From the NCBI GenBank assembly GCA_018780645.1, contig JADMJJ010000029.1, forward strand, positions 1-64,000: a DNA stretch of 64,000 nt, given 5' to 3'. Made by a program: the position numbers and the translations under genes. Source of the DNA: Burkholderiaceae bacterium. Lineage in GTDB: Bacteria; Pseudomonadota; Gammaproteobacteria; Burkholderiales; Burkholderiaceae_C. Numbering within the stretch: position 1 is the stretch's first letter; the number at the start of each line of letters is the position of its first letter. Below, one piece after another: positions 8,446 to 18,997 of the stretch. The notes below the pieces were generated by a model. The model did no database searches, was not told where the DNA came from, and worked only from the letters and a program-made list of their open reading frames with translations.

Positions 8446-11220
8446 ATGTTCAAGAAAACCAGAATAGGCGTCGCCGCACTGGCCGCCCTCGGTGCCGGCC
8501 TTGCCGGGCCGCAAGTCGCTCTGGCACAAGGTCAGACGCTGGAACGCGTGACCGTGACAGGCTCGTCGATCAAGCGGCTGGAGTCCGAAACCGCGCTGCC
8601 GGTGACCGTGATCACCCGCGACCAGATCGAGAAGACCGGTGCCACCAACGTCGAGGAGCTGCTCAAGCGCGTCTCGGCCAGCGCCGCCGCGATCTCCGAC
8701 ACCACCCAGGGCGCGGGCTATGCCACGTCCAATGCCAATCTGCGCGGCCTGGGGGCCAACTCCACCCTGGTGCTGCTGAACGGCCGCCGGCTGGCCAACC
8801 ACCCCTTCGGCAGCATCGGTGGCAACGCCGCGGTCGACCTGAACAGCATCCCGTTTGCCGCTCTGGAGCGGGTTGAAATTCTGCGTGATGGCGCCTCGGC
8901 CGTGTATGGCACTGACGCCGTGGCCGGTGTGATCAACTTCATCACCAAGCGCGACTACCGCAATGGCGAAGTCTCGGTGCGCTATGGCAACACCGAAAGC
9001 AATATCGGCGGCGCCGAAAAAGGCGCCAGTATCGCCGTCGGCTTCGGCGATCTGCTGAGCGACAAGTTCAATGTGCTGATCACCGGCAATGTGCAGAAGA
9101 ACACGCGTCTGCGTGCCATCGAGCAGAAGTTCTACAACCGCGGCGTGCAGGAGATTCCCGGCTCCGCCCCTCCGACCTCGGGCGGCGGCTTCCCCGGACG
9201 TCTGGCCGATTTCGGCCCCAACCATGAGACCTTGTCACCCGGCGCCTTCTCGGCACTGAATCCCGGCGCCGCCTTCGAGGCCTGCGACCCCACGTTCACC
9301 ACCACCGTGAACACCTCGGTGTCACCGAACGGCACGCAGAACAAGATCTGCCGCTTCATCTATGCCGCGACGCTGGACAATCTGCCCGACCAGGACAAGG
9401 GTGACGTCTACGGCCGCCTGACCTTGAACCTGTCCAAGGACCATCAGCTGTTCGCCGAGGCCTCGCTGGCCCGCAACCACAGCATCGGTCGCATTGCACC
9501 GACGCCGATCTTCTGGGGCGCCACCAGCCTGGACACTGTCAAGGGCGACTATGCCCACCCGCTGATGCCGATCAACAGCAAGTACTTCCCGCGTGATCTG
9601 CTGATCAAGCTGGGCTACACCCCCGCCGACTTCGACCCCGACGGCGACGGCATGGCCGAGGTCGCGCTACGCGCCATTCCGCGCGGCAACCGCATCAACG
9701 ACAACACCAACACGCAGACCCGCTTTGTGTTCGGCGCCAATGGCGTGCTCGGCGGCTGGGATTACGACACCGCCGTCAACATCTCCCGAGCCAAGGGCTC
9801 GCTGTCCTATCTGGGCTATGTCCACGAGGGCCGCTTCCTGGCCGGCCTGGCCTCGGGCAATATCAACCCCTTCGGCCCCAGCGATGCAGCCGGCGAGGCC
9901 GCCTGGGCGAATTCGGCGCTCGATGGTCTGATGCGCGAGTCCAAGAGCACCACGACCGAGTTCGACTTCAAAGCCAGCCGCGAGCTGAGCGCCATGGCCG
10001 GCGGCAATATGGCGCTGGCCCTGGGTGCCAGCGCCCGCAAGGAGAAGGCCGAAGACCGCCCGGTCAATGCCGACTACTCGGCCGGCAAGCACATCGGCGG
10101 CGAGGGCACAGTGCCCACGACGATTGCCTCGCGCACCATCACCGCCCTGTACGGCGAGCTGAGCATGCCCTTCGCCAAGGGCTGGGAAGCCGGCGTGTCG
10201 GCCCGCTACGACAAGTACAGCGACTTCGGCAACACCTTCAACCCCCGCGCCACCCTGCGCTTCCAGCCCAGCAAGGAGCTGGTGCTGCGCGCCGCCGCCG
10301 GCACCGGCTTTCGCGCCCCGACGCTGTGGGACGTGAACAGCCCGGTGTCCAGCACCAACACGGCCAACAGCCTGGTGGACCCGGACTGCCCGGCGGGATT
10401 CGAAGCCGACCCGCGTTGCGAGATTCAGTACAACGTGCGCCAGTTCGCCAGCCCGACCTTGAAGCCCGAGAAATCGCGCCAGTTCAGCGCTGGCGTGGTG
10501 TTCGAGCCAGGCCGCAGCGTGTCGATCGCCGTGGACTACTGGAACATCCTGAAGAAGGATCAGATCAGCACCATCGGCGGCGACGCGATCTTCTCGGATC
10601 CCAAGCTCTATGCCAAGTACAAGAGCCGCATCAAGCGCAATCCGCAGGGCTTCGTCTCCTACATCGAAAGCCCGGTGGACAATCTCGGCGACCTGAAGAC
10701 CTCGGGCATCGACGTGGACCTGCGCGGCAGCCTGAACCTGCAGGACGGCATCAAGCTCGGCGCCAGCTTTGTGGGTACCTATGTGATGGAGTGGAAGCGT
10801 CAGGCCGACAAGGGCGGCGAGTTCACCAGCTATGTCGGCACCGCCGGCGACGGCTCCGCCGTGCAGCCGCAACCACGCTGGCAGCACACCGCGGCGCTGG
10901 ACTTCCAGCGCGGCGCCTGGACCTTCACGGTGGAGAACCAGTTCGTGCGCGGCTGGACCGAGTCGGCCACGCTGGTGGCGAACAACGTCGGACCCGAGGT
11001 CGAGCACCGGGTCAAGGACAGCTCGCGCTTCAATATCGCGATGGGCTACAAGGGCATCAAGAACCTGAACGTACGCTTCGGCATCAAGAACATCACGGCC
11101 GAAGAGCCGCCGTTCACGGCCGTCTCGTCCTACGGTTCGCACGCTGCCGGCTATGCCGCCTCGTTCTCCGACCCGCGCGGCCGCTTCCTCTACGGTTCGC
11201 TGTCTTACCAGTTCAAGTAA
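8446..11220 (+). CDS. TonB-dependent outer-membrane receptor
   Basis: A 924-residue receptor with signal peptide (residues about 1-27, ending VALAQ), a TonB-box region ERVTVTG, a plug domain (PVTVITRDQIEKTGA, LRGLGANSTLVLLNGRRLA, RVEILRDGASAVYGTDAVAG) and a long beta-barrel ending LYGSLSYQFK, with aromatic-rich terminal strand. The VTGSSIKR opening and large size are typical of the subclass that takes up carbohydrates, peptides or plant-derived aromatics in Xanthomonas, Caulobacter and betaproteobacteria rather than siderophores. AAGGAG precedes the ATG. It is monocistronic: a 650-base gap lies before it and a strong terminator after it. Substrate not identifiable from sequence. Confidence 0.93.
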   Translation: MFKKTRIGVAALAALGAGLAGPQVALAQGQTLERVTVTGSSIKRLESETALPVTVITRDQIEKTGATNVEELLKRVSASAAAISDTTQGAGYATSNANLRGLGANSTLVLLNGRRLANHPFGSIGGNAAVDLNSIPFAALERVEILRDGASAVYGTDAVAGVINFITKRDYRNGEVSVRYGNTESNIGGAEKGASIAVGFGDLLSDKFNVLITGNVQKNTRLRAIEQKFYNRGVQEIPGSAPPTSGGGFPGRLADFGPNHETLSPGAFSALNPGAAFEACDPTFTTTVNTSVSPNGTQNKICRFIYAATLDNLPDQDKGDVYGRLTLNLSKDHQLFAEASLARNHSIGRIAPTPIFWGATSLDTVKGDYAHPLMPINSKYFPRDLLIKLGYTPADFDPDGDGMAEVALRAIPRGNRINDNTNTQTRFVFGANGVLGGWDYDTAVNISRAKGSLSYLGYVHEGRFLAGLASGNINPFGPSDAAGEAAWANSALDGLMRESKSTTTEFDFKASRELSAMAGGNMALALGASARKEKAEDRPVNADYSAGKHIGGEGTVPTTIASRTITALYGELSMPFAKGWEAGVSARYDKYSDFGNTFNPRATLRFQPSKELVLRAAAGTGFRAPTLWDVNSPVSSTNTANSLVDPDCPAGFEADPRCEIQYNVRQFASPTLKPEKSRQFSAGVVFEPGRSVSIAVDYWNILKKDQISTIGGDAIFSDPKLYAKYKSRIKRNPQGFVSYIESPVDNLGDLKTSGIDVDLRGSLNLQDGIKLGASFVGTYVMEWKRQADKGGEFTSYVGTAGDGSAVQPQPRWQHTAALDFQRGAWTFTVENQFVRGWTESATLVANNVGPEVEHRVKDSSRFNIAMGYKGIKNLNVRFGIKNITAEEPPFTAVSSYGSHAAGYAASFSDPRGRFLYGSLSYQFK

Positions 11221-11262
11221 GACTTGTTGACGCGGGGTTTCGGCCCTGCGACGACTCCTCGA

Positions 11263-11292
11263 AGCGGGGCGCGCGAGCGCTCCGCTTTTTTT
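11263..11292 (+). terminator. Rho-independent terminator after TonB receptor
   Basis: AGCGGGGCG (11263-11271) pairs with CGCTCCGCT (11278-11286) over nine base pairs with one G-T wobble and a six-base loop. A run of T residues (11286-11292) follows. It sits 42 bases past the receptor stop codon. Confidence 0.85.
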
Positions 11293-11301
11293 GTTGGAGG
11301 C

Positions 11302-12810
11302 TCAGAGGGTGGCGCGTGGCCAGGCCGGCGAAGCCCGCCAAGGCTGTTCGGCGGCGCGGCCCAGCGCCTGTTGGTAGTGGGCCACCGCCGCCTCCGGATC
11401 GCCCGCTTGGGTGATGCCGCTGAACACCGCCACTCCCCGGGCACCGCATTGCCGTGCGGCACCGGCAAGCTTGACGTCCATGCCCGCAATGGCCACCACC
11501 GGCACGTCAAGCAGTTGGCACCAATAGGTCAGATTGCCCTCGCCCTGGGGTTGCCAGGGCATGTCCTTGGTCCGGGTCGCGTGGATCGGGCCGCAGGCGA
11601 TATAGCTGGGGTTCAGCGCACGGGCACGGGCCACCTCCCACAGGCTATGGGTGCTGACGCCCAGGCGCAGGCCAGCATTCGCAATGGCCGGTAGATCGGT
11701 GGTGGCGAGATCCTCCTGGCCCAGGTGCACGCCATAGGCGCCCAGCTCCATGGCCAGGGCCCAGTGGTCGTTGATGAACAGCTGCGCGCCGGCCTGCGCT
11801 GCGGCGGCAATGCTGCGGGCGATCTGCTCGCGCAGATCGGGCGTGGCGGCATCCTTGATGCGCAGCTGCAGCGTGCGCACGCCGGCGGCGAGCAGGCGTT
11901 CTATCCAGGCTGCACTATCGGCGATGGCATACAGGCCCATGTCGGGCTCGCGCAAGGCGACCAAACGGATGTCAGGCCTGAGTTCTGGCCACAGCGTGGG
12001 CAGGTTCTCGCGCCGCAGCGCGAAGCCGGCCTGCGGACGCACCGGGCCGGCACCGGCGCCGGCCGCATAGCCCTGGCGCAGGGCCTCGGCGGTGGACATC
12101 TTGGCCAGCACGGCGGCGTCGGCGGCGCAGAAGCCCTGGGCCAGCGCGGCCGCGAGTGAAGCTGCGAACACGCAGCCGGTGCCGTGGTTGCAAGAGGTTG
12201 AGATGCGCGGCAGGCTCAGCCAGCCCTGGGCTTGCGGGCTTTGCAGCCAGTCTCGCGAATGCTCGCCGCCGGCGTCGCCGCCGGTGATCAGCACCGTCTT
12301 GGCGCCGAGCGCCTGCAGCGCGATGGCCGATTGCGGCACGGCCATCTCCGTGCCGAGCAGCCAGGCCGCCTCGGCGCGGTTGGGCGTGATCACATCGGCC
12401 AGCGGCAGCAGCTCGCCGCGATAGACCTCGCGCAGTTCGGTTCCGCTGAGGTCGGCGCCGGTGCTGGCGCGCCAGACCGGGTCGAGCACCAGGGCCACCG
12501 GCGCGCGCTCACGCAGGCGCTTGACCCAGTGCGCGACGACGCGGGCATTGGATGCACTGCCCAGCATGCCGCACTTGATCGCGGCGGGTGGCAGGTCCTC
12601 GCTGAGCGCCTGCAGCTGGGCATCGAGCAGCTCGGGCGCGACCGCCTGCACCTGCTGCACGGCCAGCGAGTTCTGCGCCGTGATTGCGCTGACGGCGCTG
12701 CAGCCATGGACGTCGAAGGCCTCGAACGCCTTCAGATCGGCCTGCAGGCCGGCGCCGCCGCCGCTGTCGGAGCCGGCGATGGTCCAGACGATGGGTTTGT
12801 TGAGTTTCAT
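11302..12810 (-). CDS. thiDE: Bifunctional HMP/HMP-P kinase and thiamine-phosphate synthase (ThiD-ThiE fusion)
   Basis: A 502-residue fusion. Residues about 1-265 are a ThiD kinase (VWTIAGSDSGGGAGLQADLK, HGTGCVFAASLAAAL near the anion hole) that phosphorylates hydroxymethylpyrimidine to the pyrophosphate. The C-terminal part, from about residue 295, is a ThiE-type TIM barrel (TLQLRIKD, FINDHWALA, YGVHLGQEDL, CGPIHATRTKDM) that joins HMP-PP to the thiazole phosphate. The ATG at 12810 is chosen over one eight codons upstream because GAGGA lies 5-7 bases before it. It is the last gene of the thiamine operon, and a hairpin repeat lies between it and thiG. Confidence 0.92.
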   Translation of the reverse strand: MKLNKPIVWTIAGSDSGGGAGLQADLKAFEAFDVHGCSAVSAITAQNSLAVQQVQAVAPELLDAQLQALSEDLPPAAIKCGMLGSASNARVVAHWVKRLRERAPVALVLDPVWRASTGADLSGTELREVYRGELLPLADVITPNRAEAAWLLGTEMAVPQSAIALQALGAKTVLITGGDAGGEHSRDWLQSPQAQGWLSLPRISTSCNHGTGCVFAASLAAALAQGFCAADAAVLAKMSTAEALRQGYAAGAGAGPVRPQAGFALRRENLPTLWPELRPDIRLVALREPDMGLYAIADSAAWIERLLAAGVRTLQLRIKDAATPDLREQIARSIAAAAQAGAQLFINDHWALAMELGAYGVHLGQEDLATTDLPAIANAGLRLGVSTHSLWEVARARALNPSYIACGPIHATRTKDMPWQPQGEGNLTYWCQLLDVPVVAIAGMDVKLAGAARQCGARGVAVFSGITQAGDPEAAVAHYQQALGRAAEQPWRASPAWPRATL

Positions 12811-12819
12811 GATGTCCTC

Positions 12820-12863
12820 GTAGCCCGGAAGCAATCCGGGGTCCCGGATTCCATCCGGGCTAC
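12820..12863. repeat. Nested palindromic (REP-like) element
   Basis: GTAGCCCGGA (12820-12829) pairs with TCCGGGCTAC (12854-12863), and inside them AATCCGGG pairs with CCCGGATT around a two-base centre, so the element folds as a long nearly continuous hairpin. The GTAGCCCGGAT-type sequence is characteristic of short intergenic REP-like repeats in proteobacteria. Its right arm covers the thiG stop codon. It lies in the thiG-thiDE spacer of the thiamine operon and may affect mRNA stability there. A related core, CCCGGAT-TGC-ATCCGGG, occurs at 63587. Confidence 0.7.
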
Positions 12864-13636
12864 AGCTGAAAGGGGCGGGCGCTGACGGGGGTGCTGGCCA
12901 CTGCCATGTCTTGCGGCATCAGTAGACCCGCCTCGAAGCCGGCACGACCCCCGGCGATGGCCGAGGCAAAACCGGCGGCCATACACACAGGGTCAGCGGC
13001 CTGGGCGACGGCCGAGTTCAGGAGCACGGCGTCGAAGCCCAGCTCCATCGCCAGCGCGGCATGCGAGGGCGCGCCGATGCCGGCATCGACCACCAGCTTG
13101 GCCTCGGGCAGGCGCGCGCGCAGCGTGCGCAAGGCCCAAGGGTTGATCAAGCCCTGGCCCGAGCCTATTGGCGCCCCCCACGGCATCAGGATGCGGCAGC
13201 CGGCATCGAGCAGGCGCTGGCAGGTCACCAGATCGTCGGTGCAGTAGGGGAAGACCTCGAAGCCGTCTTTCACCAACTGCTCGGTGGCCAGCAAGAGCTC
13301 GAAGGGGTCGGGCTGCAGCGTGTGCTCGTCGCCCACGACCTCGAGCTTGATCCAGTGCGTGCCCAGCAGCTCGCGCGCCATCTGCGCCAGGGTGACGGCC
13401 TCGCGGGCGCTGCGGCAACCGGCGGTGTTGGGCAGCAGGCGCACGCCGGTGTCGAGCAGCGCCGGGATAAAGCCGTTGTCCGTACCTATCTGGCGGCGCA
13501 ATCCCACGGTCACGACTTCAGTTCCCGAGGCCCTGACCGCGGCATGCAGGATTTCCGGCGAGGGATAGCCCGCGCTGCCCAGGAAGAATCGGCTCTTCAG
13601 CGCCACATCGGCAATCGTCCAGCTCATGCTTGTCAT
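12860..13636 (-). CDS. thiG: Thiazole synthase
   Basis: A 258-residue TIM-barrel enzyme that forms the thiazole ring of thiamine from deoxyxylulose 5-phosphate, dehydroglycine and the ThiS thiocarboxylate. Diagnostic segments are [32 protein letters not shown] (Schiff-base Lys), [14 protein letters not shown] and [26 protein letters not shown] lies four bases before the ATG at 13636; an internal ATG at 13627 is also possible but worse placed. It starts directly after the thiS stop codon, so the two are co-translated. The stop codon is inside a palindromic repeat. Confidence 0.96.
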   Translation of the reverse strand: MTSMSWTIADVALKSRFFLGSAGYPSPEILHAAVRASGTEVVTVGLRRQIGTDNGFIPALLDTGVRLLPNTAGCRSAREAVTLAQMARELLGTHWIKLEVVGDEHTLQPDPFELLLATEQLVKDGFEVFPYCTDDLVTCQRLLDAGCRILMPWGAPIGSGQGLINPWALRTLRARLPEAKLVVDAGIGAPSHAALAMELGFDAVLLNSAVAQAADPVCMAAGFASAIAGGRAGFEAGLLMPQDMAVASTPVSARPFQL

Positions 13637-13846
13637 TCAACCTCCCACAATCGCTTGAAAACCCAGCACGGTGTCGCCGGCCTGCAGCCGCCGCTCGTTG
13701 CGCTGGGTGCGCGGCACGAACTCGCCGTTGACGGCGGTGGCCAGCGCCTGTGCATCGACGCCGGCCCGTTGCAGCAACTCGGCCAGGCAGGTCTCGGCCG
13801 GCAGCTGATGCGCCTGGCCGTTCAGCGTCACGGTGATCTCGTTCAT
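13637..13846 (-). CDS. thiS: Sulfur carrier protein ThiS
   Basis: A 69-residue ubiquitin-like sulfur carrier ending in the required C-terminal Gly-Gly (AIVGG), which is thiocarboxylated to donate sulfur to ThiG. The start MNEITVTLNGQ overlaps the stop of thiO by four bases (ATGA). The stop codon abuts the thiG start. Length and sequence are normal for the family. Confidence 0.94.
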   Translation of the reverse strand: MNEITVTLNGQAHQLPAETCLAELLQRAGVDAQALATAVNGEFVPRTQRNERRLQAGDTVLGFQAIVGG

Positions 13847-14892
13847 CTCGACAAATCTTCCAGTTGGGTCAACGCCTGCTCGGCCAGGGCCGGCGCAATC
13901 AGCCAGCCATGGCGGAACAGGCCGTTGATGCGCGTGAGGCCCGGCTCGCTGTGCAGCAGCGGCAGGTTGTCGGGCAGGGCCGGGCGCAGATTGGTTTCGC
14001 TGTGCACGACGCGGGCCTCGGCCAGCTCCGGGATCACGCTGTGCGCGGCGGCCAGCAGTTCGACGGTGCTGCGCAGGCTGATGGACGAGCGGTCCTCGCT
14101 CTCGATCTCGCTGGCGCCGACGACGATCAGATCGCCGGGCCGCGGCACCAGATAGACGCGATGCCGGGCATGCAGCAGGCGCAGCGGCCGGTGCAGCGGC
14201 ACGCCGGGCGCATGCAGCCACAGCAGCTCACCGCGCACGCCGCGCAGCGGCAACTCGGGTCGGGCGCCGAGGCCACGTGCGTCGATCACGCAATCGAAGC
14301 CTTGCCAGTCGCCTTCGATGCGCAAGCGTCCGGCCTCGATCGCATCAACCGTTTGGCCCCACCGCCACTGGACACCCGCCTCGCTTGCAGCAGCGGACAA
14401 GGCCTGCATCGCCTGCACGCTGTGGATTTGCCCCTCGCCGGGCAGCAGCCAGGCCAGCAGCTGGCGCTGCAGACCGGGCTCCAGCGCGTCGCGGTGGGCG
14501 GCATCCAACGCCTCGATGGCCACACCGGGCGAGCGCGATTGCAGCAGACCCAGCAGCCGCTGTGCCACGCCACGGTCGCTGGGATGGGCCAGCAGCAGGC
14601 TGCCGCGCTGGGCGAAGAACACCGGCTGCCCGCACTGCGCCAGCCACTGCGGCCACAGCGCCAGCGAGCGCTGGCCCAGGGCCGCGACGGCGGCATTGGC
14701 GCACTCCAGCTCGGCCACCGGGCTCAGCATGCCGGCGGCCGTCCAGCCGGCAGCGCGTGCCTCTCCGGCCGCAGGCTCGGGGCCGGAGGCTGGATCGAAC
14801 ACGATGACACGATGACCGGCCAGGGCCAGCCGCCAGGCCAGCAGCCGGCCCATCAACCCGGCGCCGGCCAGGCCTATCTGCAGCGAAGGCAT
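13843..14892 (-). CDS. thiO: Glycine oxidase ThiO
   Basis: A 349-residue FAD-dependent oxidase of the DAO family that oxidises glycine to the dehydroglycine used by ThiG. The FAD dinucleotide-binding site GLAGAGLMGRLLAWRLALAG is at residues about 7-26, AAGWTAAGMLSPVAELE is a substrate-domain hallmark, and NLRPALPDNLPLL plus NGLFRHGWLIAPALAE mark the C-terminal FAD contacts. It starts four bases after the thiC stop and overlaps thiS. Presence of thiO rather than thiH indicates the oxygen-dependent route to thiazole. Confidence 0.94.
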   Translation of the reverse strand: MPSLQIGLAGAGLMGRLLAWRLALAGHRVIVFDPASGPEPAAGEARAAGWTAAGMLSPVAELECANAAVAALGQRSLALWPQWLAQCGQPVFFAQRGSLLLAHPSDRGVAQRLLGLLQSRSPGVAIEALDAAHRDALEPGLQRQLLAWLLPGEGQIHSVQAMQALSAAASEAGVQWRWGQTVDAIEAGRLRIEGDWQGFDCVIDARGLGARPELPLRGVRGELLWLHAPGVPLHRPLRLLHARHRVYLVPRPGDLIVVGASEIESEDRSSISLRSTVELLAAAHSVIPELAEARVVHSETNLRPALPDNLPLLHSEPGLTRINGLFRHGWLIAPALAEQALTQLEDLSR

Positions 14893-14896
14893 GACT

Positions 14897-16927
<2,031 letters not shown>

Positions 16928-16950
16928 ATGCCCAGTGTAGCGCAGTGAAG

Positions 16951-17943
16951 CTAACCTTGCATCGCGCTTGACACAGGCTGTGCGCGCAGCAGCTGCTGCA
17001 CCAGCCGGCGCACCGCCACGCTGCCATTGCCCTGGCGGCAGGTCAGCACAATGTCCTGCGCGTAGCTGAAGCGTTCGGGCTGCACGGCGCGAAAGCCCGC
17101 CAGCGGCGCCACGGCCTGCACCAGATGGTCCGGCAGAAAGCCGGCATAGCGGCCGCTGGCGATCAGCAGGGCCACGCCCTCGATGCTGTCGGCATGGGTG
17201 CGGCTGTGGCGCATGCCGGCCAGCTCGGGGTGCGGCAGATCCACCGAGTACGGGTCCATCACAAAGGCGGCATGCTCCAGCTCGGCGGCCTCCAGCGGCC
17301 TATCGCCCGAGCCGTGCCAGGGATGGCCGGGCGCCACGAACAGACTGTTGGGTTCGGCGTACAGCCGGTGCTGCTCCAGCCCGGCCGCTGCTGCGTGCGC
17401 GGCCAGGATGCCGGCATCCAGCTCCTGCGTCAGCAGGCGTCGCTCGATCTCGATCGGGCGCAGGGTCAAGACCTGGACCTGCAGGCCCGGCAAGGCATCG
17501 GCGCAGGCGGCCAGCGCGGCCGGCAGACCCAGCGGCCCGGCAGTGTGCGGGGCGGTCAGCAGCGCATCGACAAGGCCCAGGCGCAGCAGCGGCCCGGCCT
17601 GGCGTGACAGCCCCGCCACCTCACCGCGAAAGGTCTGCAGCGCACCGAACAGATGGCGCACGCTGCGGTGCAGCTGCTCGCCCTGCGGCGTCAAGGCAAA
17701 GCCACCACGCCCGCGTTGCGCCAGGCGCGCACCGACGCGCAGCTCCAGCTCCTTGAACTGCCGGCTCACCGCCGACAGGTCCACCTGCAGCTCGGCCGTG
17801 GCGGCCGAAAAACCACCGGCGGCAACGACGACGCAGAACACCCGCAGCTGGCGCAGCTCGGTGTCGCTGACCAGGGCGATGTCGCGGGCGGCATCACCGG
17901 CAAACAGCGCCTGCGGATCAAGTGAACTTGCTTTTCTGGTCAT
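16951..17943 (-). CDS. LysR-family transcriptional regulator
   Basis: A 330-residue LysR protein. The winged-helix domain (residues about 28-88: LRQLRVFCVVVAAGGFSAA, then LSAVSRQFKELELRVG) is followed by a periplasmic-binding-like effector domain. The N-terminal extension of about 27 residues before the helix is longer than usual. It diverges from the agmatinase-like gene at 18028 across an 84-base spacer, the standard arrangement for a LysR regulator and its target, and LysR regulators (GpuR, GbuR) control related guanidino-acid ureohydrolases in Pseudomonas. Effector is inferred to be a guanidino compound or its product. Confidence 0.88.
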   Translation of the reverse strand: MTRKASSLDPQALFAGDAARDIALVSDTELRQLRVFCVVVAAGGFSAATAELQVDLSAVSRQFKELELRVGARLAQRGRGGFALTPQGEQLHRSVRHLFGALQTFRGEVAGLSRQAGPLLRLGLVDALLTAPHTAGPLGLPAALAACADALPGLQVQVLTLRPIEIERRLLTQELDAGILAAHAAAAGLEQHRLYAEPNSLFVAPGHPWHGSGDRPLEAAELEHAAFVMDPYSVDLPHPELAGMRHSRTHADSIEGVALLIASGRYAGFLPDHLVQAVAPLAGFRAVQPERFSYAQDIVLTCRQGNGSVAVRRLVQQLLRAQPVSSAMQG

Positions 17944-18027
17944 TCCAAGTCGTCCCTGCCGAACCTAGGCTCGCGTCTGTTCAATGGCCACGGATTATGG
18001 GTCCGCCCCGCTCCAAACAAACATCAC

Positions 18028-18966
18028 ATGACTGACTTCGCCTTCCTCAGCGGCAGCACCTTTCTGAAGGTCGGCGCACCGGCCAACACTCCCCGCCCCT
18101 TCGGCCTGGCCGGTGTGGCCTGGGATGGCGCCACCACCAATCGCCCGGGCGCCCGCTTCGGCCCGGCCGCCATACGCACGGCCAGCCATATGCTGTGCGA
18201 CGGTATCCATCCGCTGTTCGATTGCAGCCCGGTCGGCCAGCTCGATGATCTGGGTGACCTGGCCCTGCCCAACACCGGCCTGACCAAGATGCGCGCCGCG
18301 CTGGCACGCCAGCTGAGCGGCCTGCTGGCGGCCCGCCACATGGTCTGGCTGGGCGGCGACCATTCGATCACCCTGCCCATCCTGCGGGCCCAGCGCGAGC
18401 GCTGGGGACGGCCGCTGGCGGTGATCCACTTCGACGCCCATTGCGATACCTGGAGCGACCACTTCGGCGAGCCCAGCGGCCATGGCACCTGGGTCTACGA
18501 GGCGATGCAGGAAGGCCTGGTGGTCGACGCCTGCTTCACGCAGATCGGCATACGCTCGGCCGGCGAGCGTGCGGCCCGCGACTATGTGCGCGACCGAGGC
18601 GGCGTGATACACACCGCCCGCGAGCTGCGCGGCCTGGAGAGCAGCGCCCAACTGGCCGGCGTCACCCAGGGCATACGCGAGCGGCTGGGCCGCCACGGCA
18701 ATCCGCCCGTCTATCTGAGTCTGGACATCGACTGCCTCGACCCCGCCTTTGCCCCCGGCACCGGCACGCCCGAGCCCGGCGGCCTGAGCACGGCCCAGGT
18801 GCTGACCCTGATCGAAGACCTGGCCGATCTCGACTTCGTCGGCATGGACTGCGTCGAAGTGGCCCCGGCCTATGACCACGCCGAGCTGACGTCCAATGCC
18901 GCGGCGCACTTCGTCTGGACCTATCTCGCCGGCCGCCTGGCCCATGGCAGGACCCCCGGCCGCTGA
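18028..18966 (+). CDS. speB: Ureohydrolase, agmatinase / guanidino-acid hydrolase family
   Basis: A 312-residue arginase-fold enzyme with the complete dimanganese site: GGDHSI, HFDAHCDTW and SLDIDCLDPAFAPGTGTPEP. The family removes urea from agmatine (SpeB), guanidinobutyrate (GbuA) or guanidinopropionate (GpuA); these cannot be told apart safely from sequence, and the divergent LysR regulator favours a guanidino-acid hydrolase as much as agmatinase. The symbol is the usual family label only. The following amidohydrolase gene begins 31 bases downstream with its own strong ribosome site and may be co-transcribed. Confidence 0.85.
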   Translation: MTDFAFLSGSTFLKVGAPANTPRPFGLAGVAWDGATTNRPGARFGPAAIRTASHMLCDGIHPLFDCSPVGQLDDLGDLALPNTGLTKMRAALARQLSGLLAARHMVWLGGDHSITLPILRAQRERWGRPLAVIHFDAHCDTWSDHFGEPSGHGTWVYEAMQEGLVVDACFTQIGIRSAGERAARDYVRDRGGVIHTARELRGLESSAQLAGVTQGIRERLGRHGNPPVYLSLDIDCLDPAFAPGTGTPEPGGLSTAQVLTLIEDLADLDFVGMDCVEVAPAYDHAELTSNAAAHFVWTYLAGRLAHGRTPGR

Positions 18967-18997
18967 ATCGAACCACTCGTCAACAAGGAGCCCTCGT

